Positions 10,857-20,434 of a stretch of DNA of 64,000 nt are shown here, in pieces. Position 1 is the first letter of the stretch, and the number at the start of each line of letters is the position of its first letter. The stretch is from NCBI RefSeq assembly GCF_000204055.1, contig NW_006768768.1, positions 2,007,088 to 2,071,087 of the forward strand. Direction: 5' to 3'. A model generated the notes under the pieces. It was given only the letters and a program-made list of their open reading frames with translations, ran no database searches and was not told the DNA's origin. This DNA comes from Melampsora larici-populina 98AG31. Its lineage: Eukaryota > Basidiomycota > Pucciniomycetes > Pucciniales > Melampsoraceae. Position numbers and translations under genes: made by a program.

Positions 10857-12872
10857 ATGCCGAGAGAGTATCCGAGAGTGAGGCAGAGAGAGGTGAGATC
10901 CCAAGCTGCTGAGCAGGAAGAACGAGGTGAAGAGATAGTGAGTGAAAGGGTGAGGGGTAAGAGGAAAGCGGTGGAAGAGAGGGAGAATGTTGGAGGAGAG
11001 GAAAGAGAAGTAGAAGAGGTAGAACGGCCAATGGAGGAGAGCCCTCAAGAATCAGAACAGTCGGAATCTGAAGAGGAGAGTTTGAAGAAGGAGAAGCAAA
11101 TCTTACCATTGAGCCAGAGGAAAACGTTCCGTGTTAAAGTCAAGAGTGATTGGCCGGCTCCGGTGAAATGTGAAATGAATATTGCGGAATGGGAGGTGCA
11201 GATGAAGAAGGTAGGCCTTGTTGACAACATTCCGTACATCATAGAGGGACTTCGAGACGGTTTTTGTCTAGGGATACCGCAGCATGAATTTGGCGAAGAA
11301 AGGTGGTATACACCAGATAATCATGAGTCCGCCTTGGAAGCAAAGGAGCAAATAGAGGCGACGTTAGCTAAGGAAGCAAGGGCAGGGAGGATAGTAGGAC
11401 CATTTACGCACGGCCAAGTATATGAGAAATTCGGGTTTTTTAGAACGAATCCGATGGGAAGTGCGGTGAACGGAGATGGGTCAGTCAGGCTAATCAATGA
11501 CTTGTCATATCCAAAAAATAAGCCGGAGACACCGTCGGTAAACTCGTTCGTAGATAAGAAAAATTACAAAACGAGCTGGGATGACTTTAAAGTAGTGGCC
11601 AGATTCTTTCGAGAGAACCCAGGAGATTGGGACGTGGCGATCTGTGATTGGGAGAAGGCTTATCGTCAGTTAGGTAATCATCCGTGTCAGAGAAGGTTCT
11701 TGTGTATTAAAGATTTTAAGGGGAGGATATGGATCGATTTAGCAGTTGGATTCGGGGGGGTAGCAGGGTGTGGAGTGTTTGGAGCGCCAGCTGATATATG
11801 GAAGAAGATAGCGATGGAAATACTAAAGATCCCGATGATCTTTCGCTGGGTCGATGATAACCTAATATTCAGGAGACCAGGTCAGAAGGTGAGCTTGGGA
11901 GATGTGGTTAATTTGAGCAAGGGTCTGGGGGTAAAAACAAACCCGAAAAAGAGCTTTGATTTCGACGATGAGCAGAGGTTCCTGGGTTTCATCTGGAACA
12001 GGAAGAAGCATACAGTCAGACTACCGCAAGACAAAATAGATCAAAGGTTAAGTCAAGTGATAGAATTTCTCACGACGAAAGACCCGTGGAGCTTGTCCAA
12101 GGTCGACACGTTGGTAGGTAGACTAAGCCATACGATGAACGTTGTTCCGCACATGGCGGCATATATGGGCTCGTTCTATAGGATGCTGAAGAGCTGGCAC
12201 GTACCGGGAGCAAGGAGGTTTCCAACAGATTCAGCAAAAGCCGACCTGCAGGAATGGAAGGTGTGTCTAGAGACTCTAGAAGCATGTACACTAGTACCGA
12301 ACCCAGTCCCAGAAGAGGTGGGATGGGTGGGAGATGTGTCGACATCATTTGGGTGAGTACAGGAGGTGACCAGATGTGATGGATAGAGCTGATAGAGTTT
12401 GATCGACACTAGGATCGGAGTACAGGTAGGAACCAAATGGGTGTGTTTCGCCTGGAAGGAAGATTGGTTGAAGAACGGCCTGGTGTCTGGAAAACGCAAT
12501 ATTGCGTGGGCAGAGACGGTGACAATCAGAATGGGATTGTTGGTGTTAGCAAGGTGCATCCCGGTGAGAGGTAGGAATTTCTGGGTCGAGACTGATAACA
12601 CAACGACTGAGAACGCCATAAAGAAACAAAAGTCAAAAGATGTAAGGGCGAACGAAGAGATGAAGATGATACAGAGATTACTCACAATCTTAGGTTGTAA
12701 CATAAAGCAGAGACGTGTTACGTCTAAAAATAATTTGGCTGACAAACTGTCAAGAGGGATTTTCGAAGAGAGGGGGTGGTCTGATGAAGTGATAGTGGAG
12801 GTTCCAGACGATCTAAGTCCGTTGTTGTCGCAGAAGTCCATTCCACTTGGGAACTTTGTTAATAATCCTTAA
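10857..12872 (+). CDS. Ngaro Pol: reverse transcriptase plus RNase H, one intron
   Basis: Exons 10857-12352 and 12413-12872; ATG 10857 is preferred to the GTG just before it. The product is 651 aa. After a charged N-terminus, RT begins around residue 100. DWEKAYRQLG carries the first catalytic Asp, and RWVDDNLIF carries the VDD pair (Asp about 333-334). RNase H follows: WVGDVSTSFG (Asp), WAETVTI (Glu), VETDN (Asp) and a late NNLADKLSR. The conserved RNase H core is split by the intron; splicing joins TTTGG and GATCGGAGTA as F-G-I-G-V in frame. The architecture (RT-RH without protease or DDE integrase, followed by a separate recombinase) is that of Ngaro/DIRS elements. Confidence 0.9.
12353..12412 (+). 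other. spliceosomal intron inside Ngaro RNase H
   Basis: 60 nt from GTGAGTAC to CACTAG, with CTGAT and TTGATC as possible branch sites. The unspliced frame stops after WVGDVSTSFG; removal restores the RNase H reading frame. Confidence 0.85.
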
Positions 12873-12947
12873 TCGTTAATCTATAATCGTCTTGAGTTGT
12901 TAAATTTCTTTTTAATCAATCAATTGTCAATTTGTTCCCGAGTGAAC

Positions 12948-14071
12948 ATGCCCAGAAAGTCAAAGCTAGAGGTGATTGACCTGACGCTCTTGGAAGAAAA
13001 GCCGGAAAAGCGTTTGTTGAGAGCGACTCGACCGTTTGGAGCATTCAAGAGCAACGCGTTAGGAGTCGACAAATCGGAGATTGATGAAGTTCAGAAGCAT
13101 TTCCTGAGAGGATCATGGGCGGACGGGACGCTAAAGCACTACAATTCAGGAGTAGTAAAGCTTTTGAGGTTTGCTGATGTTAAAAAGGTGGATAGAGCAA
13201 AGCTGCTACCAATTTCGGAGGACCTGGTAATAGATTTTGTGGTGTGGGCATCCAAGAAAGGAGAAGAAATGGCGGAAGATGATGAATCGGTTAGGGCATC
13301 AACTTTGAAGTCATATTTGGCCAGAATAAAGTTGTGGCATACGTTCCATAGGTCCACTTACCCTCACGGATCAGATGAAACGGTGATCAAGCTGCTGAAA
13401 GCGTCGAGGATGGTAGAACTGAAGTATCAAGAGATAGAGAGGAGGAGACCGCCGGTAATGATCTCGGATTTGGTGATATTGGCCGAGAATACGGATATGT
13501 CCAATGAACAGTCAATTGTAGCAACGACGGTCGCGTTAGTCGCTTTCTGGGGGACAGCGAGGTTGGGAGAGTTGGTTTCGAATGATCCAAAGAAGGACTT
13601 GTCGAGGTGGGAAGATGTAGAATGGGGACCGAATGGAACCTATGCGAGGATAGCGATACATGGGGCAAAGACGGCGAATCCGGGTGAAACTCAGTATATC
13701 TTTCTACAAGATCAAAGGTCATGCTTAGACCCAGTTAGAGCTTTGAAATTACTTTACGACTTTAGACCAAGGAAGCCTTCCGATCTGATATTTGCGATAG
13801 ATTTTAGCAAGGAACCACAAGATAGAGGTAGGGTGTACAGGAAATCTGCTCTGATAGAGTCATACCGGAGAACTTGGAATAAGCATAGGTCGAAGGGAAA
13901 GCAAATGCTGTATGGGCACTCATTTAGAATAGGTGGTGCGTCATTGAGATGGAATTTAGGGGCATCGAGGGAAGATGGGCCTTGGAGGCGTACAAAATAT
14001 ACCTCAGGAAATTTGATCACAGAGAACTCAAAGAGACGGTCAGTCTATTGAGGAAGCTCAAGTTTGAGTGA
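12948..14071 (+). pseudogene. Ngaro tyrosine recombinase with out-of-frame C-terminus
   Basis: It starts at ATG 12948 (MPRKSKLEV), 75 bp after Pol. An N-terminal SAM-like helical domain is followed by the catalytic domain: Arg in TARLGELV (about residue 205) and the HxxR box HSFRIGGAS (His about 324, Arg about 327). The frame then runs into unrelated residues and stops at 14051. The expected catalytic-Tyr helix, EAYKIYLRKF, is present at 13985-14014 in another frame, which stays open to TGA 14069-14071. The segment that normally contains GxW before the Tyr is also missing, so a small out-of-frame deletion near 13975-13984 is likely. The enzyme should not be able to integrate the element. Confidence 0.85.
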
Positions 14072-14443
14072 ATCTGAATAGGGGAATAGGAGGGGTCGCG
14101 AACTCTAATAGAGGTGAGTGTATTATATTGAACGAGGCCAGGCAAGGAGACAGAAGTTGATGAACTTTAAATTTCTCAGACGAAAGGATTGGGGCAGCGG
14201 TATATTAAATCAAGAGATGCGGAGAGATAGAAAAAGGGTACCGCGTGAAAGAAATGAGAACCTAAATACAGATCGTGTATAGAAACGTAGATCATGTGGA
14301 GATAGTTTAAAGAAGCGTAGATCATGTGGTTAGGCAATTCCAGAGGGATTGTGAATGGCAGAAACAAACGAGAGACTCTCACGAGAGTGGAGTTTGGGGG
14401 TTTCGACTTCTCAGGCTCACGGCTCCGTCCTCCCGTGAGAGGT
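14072..14443. other. Ngaro 3' spacer before B1
   Basis: Non-coding. It contains a perfect 7-bp stem hairpin CTCACGG...CCGTGAG at about 14415-14438 and a CTCTCACGAGAG palindrome at about 14370, immediately upstream of B1. Confidence 0.5.
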
Positions 14444-14732
14444 GGGGTAGAGAAGTCATCCCTTCTCGGCGCTGTTCTTATCCCAAGGGGTAAAGATGGG
14501 GAGTTGGGGATTAACAACTCCCCGGATCCTTTGCCCTTTGGGACCATCCCCAAACCACACAAGTGTAGGTTGCTAGGTCCTTGGAGAAGGGCGGCGATTT
14601 ATGCGTGGTAGGACAAGCCTGGAAGATAGGGGCTTTTGTAGATGTGAGCAGATTCTAGAAAGCTGCCACATAGAAGAAAGCAATAAGATTCATCAAGCAC
14701 AGAACTTGTAACTAGTCAGATTATAGAATGGA
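14444..14732 (+). repeat. Ngaro repeat B1
   Basis: 289 bp from GGGGTAGAGAAGTCATCCC to ATTATAGAATGGA. It differs from B2 at about three positions (CTCGG/CTCAG, TAGGT/TAGTT, AAAGC/AAGGC). Its last 2 bp are also the first 2 bp of A2. Confidence 0.95.
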
Positions 14733-14982
14733 TTGGAAGTGTTCCCTGAGCTTGCGGAGGTACACATCAGTCCATGTCTGATCTGCGGGTGGAAAACTGG
14801 GAGCGCGGATAGGACCGAGGCTCAATTGTGAAAGGTGGGAAACCACCTGTCACAGAAGGAGCAGAGTTCGAGGATGTACAGAAAGAGAGATAGAGTTTTT
14901 ATCTCTCTACTCGACTACATCCTCTCTCCCTATCCTGCGCTCAGAGTTTTGCAAGTCTCAATCTTGATCTAGTAATCTTTTC
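14731..14982 (+). repeat. Ngaro repeat A2
   Basis: 252-bp copy of A1, directly following B1. A 22-nt linker (GAAAAAAACCCACCCACCAC and two more bases) separates it from B2. Confidence 0.95.
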
Positions 14983-15004
14983 GAAAAAAACCCACCCACC
15001 ACCC

Positions 15005-15293
15005 GGGGTAGAGAAGTCATCCCTTCTCAGCGCTGTTCTTATCCCAAGGGGTAAAGATGGGGAGTTGGGGATTAACAACTCCCCGGATCCTTTGCCCTTT
15101 GGGACCATCCCCAAACCACACAAGTGTAGTTTGCTAGGTCCTTGGAGAAGGGCGGCGATTTATGCGTGGTAGGACAAGCCTGGAAGATAGGGGCTTTTGT
15201 AGATGTGAGCAGATTCTAGAAGGCTGCCACATAGAAGAAAGCAATAAGATTCATCAAGCACAGAACTTGTAACTAGTCAGATTATAGAATGGA
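15005..15293 (+). repeat. Ngaro repeat B2
   Basis: 289-bp copy of B1, marking the right end of the element. Beyond it the sequence diverges (CAGTGAGTG). Confidence 0.95.
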
Positions 15294-15332
15294 CAGTGAG
15301 TGATTGATGATGTCGGTCCACCGCAGGCACCG

Positions 15333-15528
15333 CCAACATAGATGCCTTGGATTGAAAAATCCGAGGCATCATTGGATGGAAACCCTCGGACAGGTCTTGT
15401 CCGAGGATTTGATCCGAGGTATTTTTTGATGCAAAATGATACCTCGGATCAAAACCTCGGAAAGATTTTGTCCAAGGATTTGAGTCCAATGATACCTTGG
15501 ATTTTTCAATCCGAGGCATCTTTGTTGG
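15333..15528. repeat. 196-bp multi-hairpin foldback element
   Basis: The ends pair as CCAACA.AGATGCC...GGCATC.TTGTTGG. Each end also contains its own hairpin (GATGCCTTGGATT ... AATCCGAGGCATC), and a third hairpin, CCTCGGACA...TGTCCGAGG, sits in the middle. It starts 40 bp right of the Ngaro element. No coding potential. Confidence 0.75.
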
Positions 15529-15929
15529 CTGTGAGGCACACCACAGGTAGGCTGTGTTAACATTTACATGTGAGGAGTGGGTTTAGGCTTGGGTTGCTAT
15601 GGCAACTTGCGTTTTTTTACGCCTATACTGTCATGTGGCAAGTCTATTAGCATGCATATGAATGGAAAGAAATAAAGCGTAATGAGACTGAAAAAAAGAA
15701 ACAGCAAGGAAAAACTGGTGATGACCTGAGCAGAAACATGAGAGCTGGTGAGTTCTGTGGGTGGCACATTTTTGATAGGTTTACAATGTTTGTAAGCCTT
15801 TGTAGCTTTTTTGAAGAGATGAAAGAAAACAGCAAAGGAAATTATTGGTTTCTTGTTGGAATTTGGACATATTCTGGTGGTAGACAGACACAGAACATTT
15901 TTTTGAACCCAAATGCTGGTTTGGACATG
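15529..15929. other. intergenic, no gene seen
   Basis: AT-rich sequence between two foldback elements; no motif in either strand. Confidence 0.4.
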
Positions 15930-17155
15930 TAACACTGCAAACATCAAACAACTTCCCTTCAATTGGGTGGGGGAAAATTATTGAAAGTATAATTGGTCAT
16001 ACAGGATTGATCAACATATACCCAAGGCATAGCACCCACACTACATATGTGCAGCAGGATGGGTAAATTTGGAGCTGTCATGTACATACAGAGCTGCCCA
16101 GCTATTGGCTCATCTGAATGAGTAAATCATATGTATTACCTTCTGCGATTTTTGCAGTTTGACAAAAGCATTTCAAGAATTTACTACATACACTGACTCA
16201 TAGCTTTTGTGTAATCTCATCAAGTAAACCTCATGTAACACCCTTCCTGTTACTATTGAATGGTGTCCATAGTATTTCCTGAGTAGCTATGAAGGTATAT
16301 GTAGTCAATTTTTTGGGAGGATTTTGTCAAACGGAAAAAGTTACATGATGTATTACATGTGATTTATTTATTCAGATGGGCGGGAAACTGAGCAGACCTG
16401 TATGTACATGATAGCTAACACCACGGGAATGATTAAGTTCAAAACCCGATTGAGCAAAGTTGTGGTGTCCGAGTCCACAACTTTGCTCAATCACTGATCT
16501 CGTTCACATTGCGTTCACATCTTGTTCACAGGTTTCCCTCCAGTGACCCTCTGCAATCTTAAGTAACAATCATACAACAGAAAGTCCCTTGCAAGTCATC
16601 AGTATTTGACATTTGTTGCTAATCTGATTCATCTTTCTGATTTTCATCTCAGTGATTTCACCACGCCCCATGAAGTATTGTCCCATCACCATCATTTGGG
16701 TCGCTGACCATCAATGTTAAACAACACTGAGTGTTTATGGCAAAATTTTTTAGGGATATGGACAGAGAATTGTGCTTATGTCAATTTTTTCAATGTTCCA
16801 GAGGCTCAACCAACAAAGAAAGGAGCTTGTTGAGGACAAATCAAAATTTGATCTTGAATACATACAAAGGCAGAGTATCATCAGAGCTTGGGGGAAACCT
16901 GTGAATAAAATGTGAACGTGATGTGAACAAGATCCGTCATTGAGAAAAGTTGCGGACTTGGACACCACACCTTTGCTCAACCGGGTTTTGAACTTAATCA
17001 TTCCCGCGGTGGAACAACTTACTCAGATTGTTGCACATATGTAATGTGGGTTTTATAGCTCAGGTGTGCAGTGGTCAACAATTTATGACCAATGATACTT
17101 CTAATGATTCTCCCCTGCTCAATTGAAGGTAAGTTGTTTGATGTTTACAGTGTAA
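15930..17155. repeat. large foldback element with a nested insertion
   Basis: The left arm 15930-16190 pairs with two separated blocks: 16300-16418 and 17012-17155. Shared blocks include AAACATCAAACAACTT, CATATGTGCA, ATGTACATACAG and TTTGACAAAA. The right arm is split by a second element (16419-17011). The interior loop is about 110 bp. The same arm sequence occurs in the element at 7561-7944. It is non-coding. Confidence 0.75.
16419..17011. repeat. nested element with about 110-bp terminal inverted repeats
   Basis: The ends read CACCACGGGAATGATTAAG and its near reverse complement at 16990-17011; pairing continues through AAGTTCAAAACCCG, the GAGCAAAG..GTGGTGTCC hairpin and GTTCACA blocks to about 16535/16893. 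The long repeats suggest a Mutator-like MITE. A single related end lies at about 28250-28350. No transposase is seen inside. Confidence 0.7.
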
Positions 17156-17710
17156 GGGTGGGTGGGAGGCCATCAAAAATATATGAGATTTTCAAAAAAA
17201 GATAGCAGATGAAAAGGTTTGGATGAGAGAAAGCTGTGTAGACACAAAATATGTTTTTAGATGAAAATGTTTTTGATGGGAGAAAAGATTCACAATGGGG
17301 AACAAGTGTGTGTCTTATAGGAATCCTTTTCCTCAGCCCTTGAACTTGAAGTCCATGCCTTCTCCTTGTGTGAGAGACAAAAGGTCACATATGAGAGGAG
17401 TGGAAGTCTAGGTTGCGATCCGTGTGCTTTCACTACCCAAAGCCTTTCCTACCCATTCCTGTGTGTCAATATGTGTATCAACTCTGAGGCAGAAAGACAT
17501 GCACATCCAGAAACTCCACACTGTGACATGATCTTATGTGCTTTGCAAAAAAGAAGGAATGTTCAGAAGAGTTCGCTGTGTTTTATATATTTCAAGAGGG
17601 TTCTCTTCAGGTAATGAGTGGTTCAAGTACATGAAGGTGGTTTGAACTGAGTTTGACACACTTGAGTGGTTAAGTCCAAGATTAAAGCGACGAGTGTGTA
17701 ATGTGGGCCT
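17156..17710. other. intergenic, no gene seen
   Basis: AT-rich sequence; open frames lack motifs. Confidence 0.4.
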
Positions 17711-19440
17711 TTGATATGGTTTTTTGGTGCACTCAGTCAACTTAACATCAACATTCATGAAGGATATCTCAATGCAATATCCTGTGTTTACAAAAGAAAA
17801 ACTGATAATACTGGGATGTTAAGACTCTCCACAATTGAAAAGGAAAAAAATCTGATACATTTACTGAGCACATATAAAAGAAACATAATGCAGAGTGAGT
17901 CAAGAAGGAAAATAGAAGGAAAAGAAAGGAAGAAAAGTTATTCAAGAGATATACCAACTGAAGAATTTGAATACTACATCATTGTACTTAGAACTGCAAC
18001 AAACATGGACTCAAAGTAACAGAAGAAAAAGAAAAAAAGCAAAAACTATCAAGAGAGGGGAAGAGGATATCGATAGGATGGAAATAATTTCTGGAGACCA
18101 TCCAGTATCTTTATATCTTCATCTTTTTCTTCTTCCGACTTAAGACTTGGATTCTGTGAAACCCCTTCCTGTCCCTTTGCTTCAACCATCCGCGAGCTTG
18201 CAAACCGTAGCGATCTTCATTCGGCGCATTTCCAAAGGACAGGGGCATTGGTCTTCTTCTCTCTAATGCTGGGTTAGGAGGGCGATGAGGATATGATGCC
18301 GCCTGCCTAAATGGCACCGTTGGCGACGGGTTCAGTGATGCAGGAAGTGAAGAACACGATGTACTCGGACTGATTTGACTTTCGCCCATCAAGCTAGGAG
18401 TTACATGTGCAGGTCCCATCAATAACTCCAATGCCAATTGCAACTTGAATGCCTCCAATTCTTCATATCGTGTGGTTTGCTGATAGTTTGTGATCATGAA
18501 CTAAATCGAGAGAAATACATCAGATTCTGTTCAAATAAGCTAAGGATAAAATCGTTCAAAGATGGGTCACATACATTCATGTTTGGGTAGGATCTTCGAA
18601 CTATCTCTCTACCACTACTGACGTAAGCTAAATCTCGGGAACTTGTAGTCACTCCTGCGTTGGTATATATACGCCTTTGTGGTTGAGGTCGTACAATTCG
18701 GGCACGCTTGATGTGAGCTCCAGGAGCCAGATTGGAAATGTCAACCGAGTTCTAGAATTGAAGGAACGAACAGTTGAAGAATGTCAGTGGAATTCAGGCG
18801 TTGAAGATAATTGAAATCAGACGGAACACTTACATCGATATGAGCAATGGTACGTTTACGAGAAACGTGTGGACCATACATTGAATTAGGGAAAGCGGTG
18901 GGGAAACCATTGGAGAAGCTCATGAGGTTGAAGTTAAGAAGTTGAGGTTGGGAGAGGATGAGTAGTGTATTGATGACTTGAACGCAAGAATCAAAACCAG
19001 ACGATGCTGAAAGATGATGTGATTGCTGGATATATTTTTGGAAAGTGAGATATCAAGAGATCAAGAAGTGCGAGATGGAGGTTACAGGCAATAGATGCGC
19101 TGAAGAAATGTTTTGAATGCGATGTTCAAAAAATGAGAATAAATGATGATATAAAATCAAGAAATTCGATGTGAAGGTTGATGGCAATAAATGTGCTGAG
19201 GAAGAGGAAGAAATGAACCACTTCGTGATGTCCAACACTTTCTTATACCCTCAAATCCTCACGAAAAGTTCATGGTCGACGTCACAATCTCAAAATGTGC
19301 CCATGTTCCTGATTATCGTCACAATGGATGCAATTCCTTATAAGATGGCTTTCTGTGCCTTAAAAATTAGAATCATGCAACTTTTTGATTACATTCCTCA
19401 GATCAAAGATGCCCAAATGACGCGTAGCGAACACGTTGTT
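17711..19440. repeat. segmental duplication, unit 1
   Basis: Matches 20435-22440 in order: GGATATCTCAATGCAATATCCTG downstream of the gene, all exons of the minus-strand gene, its promoter side (TTTCTTATACCCT, CACAATGGATG, AATCATGCAA). The two units are diverged, so the duplication is old. Confidence 0.7.
18111..18923 (-). CDS. RKRTI-motif family protein (unrecognised), 3 exons
   Basis: Exons 18923-18834 (30 codons), 18751-18575 (59 codons) and 18500-18111 (129 codons plus stop), all phase 0; 218 aa. Exon 1 ends SRKRTIAHID, the family signature. Exon 2 has the basic IKRARIVRPQPQRR stretch and ends RRSYPNMN. Exon 3 has a predicted helix (EELEAFKLQLALELLM) followed by a Pro/Ser-rich tail with ERRRPMP and a basic C-terminus. 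There is no signal peptide or membrane span. Function is unknown; short basic motifs and a helix would fit a nuclear or regulatory protein, which is inference only. It is a tandem paralogue of the gene at 20952-21958 and a distant one of that at 3754-4507. Confidence 0.7.
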
Positions 19441-19865
19441 GAAAATTGATAAACGGTTTGCTTGGTGCGTTATTCAAAAGTTACAAAATACTCTACAGAT
19501 TTTCCCTTCCGATGCAAAAGGAATGTACTGTTCAAAGCTCATGCTTTGACAAACACCGGAAGTGAAGCCCAAACTTAGCATTGAATCCCAACAAAATGGT
19601 GTAAAACCCATCAAGATCTTCATATCTGTTAATTTCATTGGCTTAACAAAGAGATGACAAAATCTTGAAGTCTTCAAAGCAAGATAACCAACTTCTTTTC
19701 ATCAAATAATATTTCTCATGGTCATATCACCACTCTTACCATTTTGTTTTTGCTTCACCGAGCCGGATTCAATTCAACTCAGATGTCTTTAGAATACTAT
19801 GTAATTATGCAGTTTTACTTAGTCAACTTTCCTTCAGAAGCAAAATCCAAGGTTCCCACTTGGGG

Positions 19866-20246
19866 ATGTCTTCTCAAAAGAAAAAGTTGCAACCTTGCAT
19901 GAAAGTTGATACATTGAAGATAATATTTCATATTGAAATGTATCTTCAAGCCAACAACCCAAGTGGTCTACCTACAGTCAAAATCCCAAATGATAATGCT
20001 TTGAAAGATGAGACCAAACAAGATGTACAGTTTGAAGACCTTGATCAACTCCAAGAATTTGAAGACAGAGTTCATTATGATGATCCATTGGAACTGGATG
20101 ATGAGGAAAAAATCTACATGAAATTTACATTTGACATTGCTCTGTTCAATAGTTCCCATTCTAATCACATATCTACAGAGGTCATGGTAGTTCATACTGA
20201 TTCTGACAACACAGACTCATGGGATGAAGACGATTTCTTTGTTTGA
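19866..20246 (+). CDS. hypothetical acidic protein
   Basis: A 126-codon ORF from ATG 19866. The C-terminal half is strongly acidic (DDPLELDDEEK; DSDNTDSWDEDDFFV). It has no known domain that I can identify. It lies between the two duplicated units; weak similarity of its flank to about 22.75-22.9 kb hints that it is part of the duplicated block. It may be a relic or a chance ORF. Confidence 0.3.
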   Translation: MSSQKKKLQPCMKVDTLKIIFHIEMYLQANNPSGLPTVKIPNDNALKDETKQDVQFEDLDQLQEFEDRVHYDDPLELDDEEKIYMKFTFDIALFNSSHSNHISTEVMVVHTDSDNTDSWDEDDFFV

Positions 20247-20434
20247 ATTTTCATTATTCTCGCTAGAAATGATCAATTGGTTTCCGCTTCAAAAATTTCA
20301 TCATTGGTTTTTTTTTTGGTTTTGCGTGCTCAAAAGGTGCATCCTGACGCCCGCACACCATAGGCGCGCCTTTTCATGACCAAAAAAGGCGCTTTGGGCA
20401 CGCCCTAAATCTAAGCCCCATGTCCACCACGTCA

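Larger units (their letters stand above)
8267..15293 (+). mobile_element. Ngaro-type (DIRS order) tyrosine-recombinase retrotransposon
   Basis: The element has the Ngaro layout A1-ORFs-B1-A2-B2: A1 8267-8518, B1 14444-14732, A2 14731-14982, B2 15005-15293. A1 and A2 are both 252 bp and appear identical. B1 and B2 are both 289 bp with about three visible differences. B1 overlaps A2 by 2 bp (GA). Between the repeats lie Gag-like ORFs, an RT-RNase H ORF with an intron, and a tyrosine recombinase. There are no LTRs and no DDE integrase. Near-identical repeats suggest a recent insertion, yet Gag and the recombinase carry lesions, so this copy is probably not autonomous. Confidence 0.93.
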
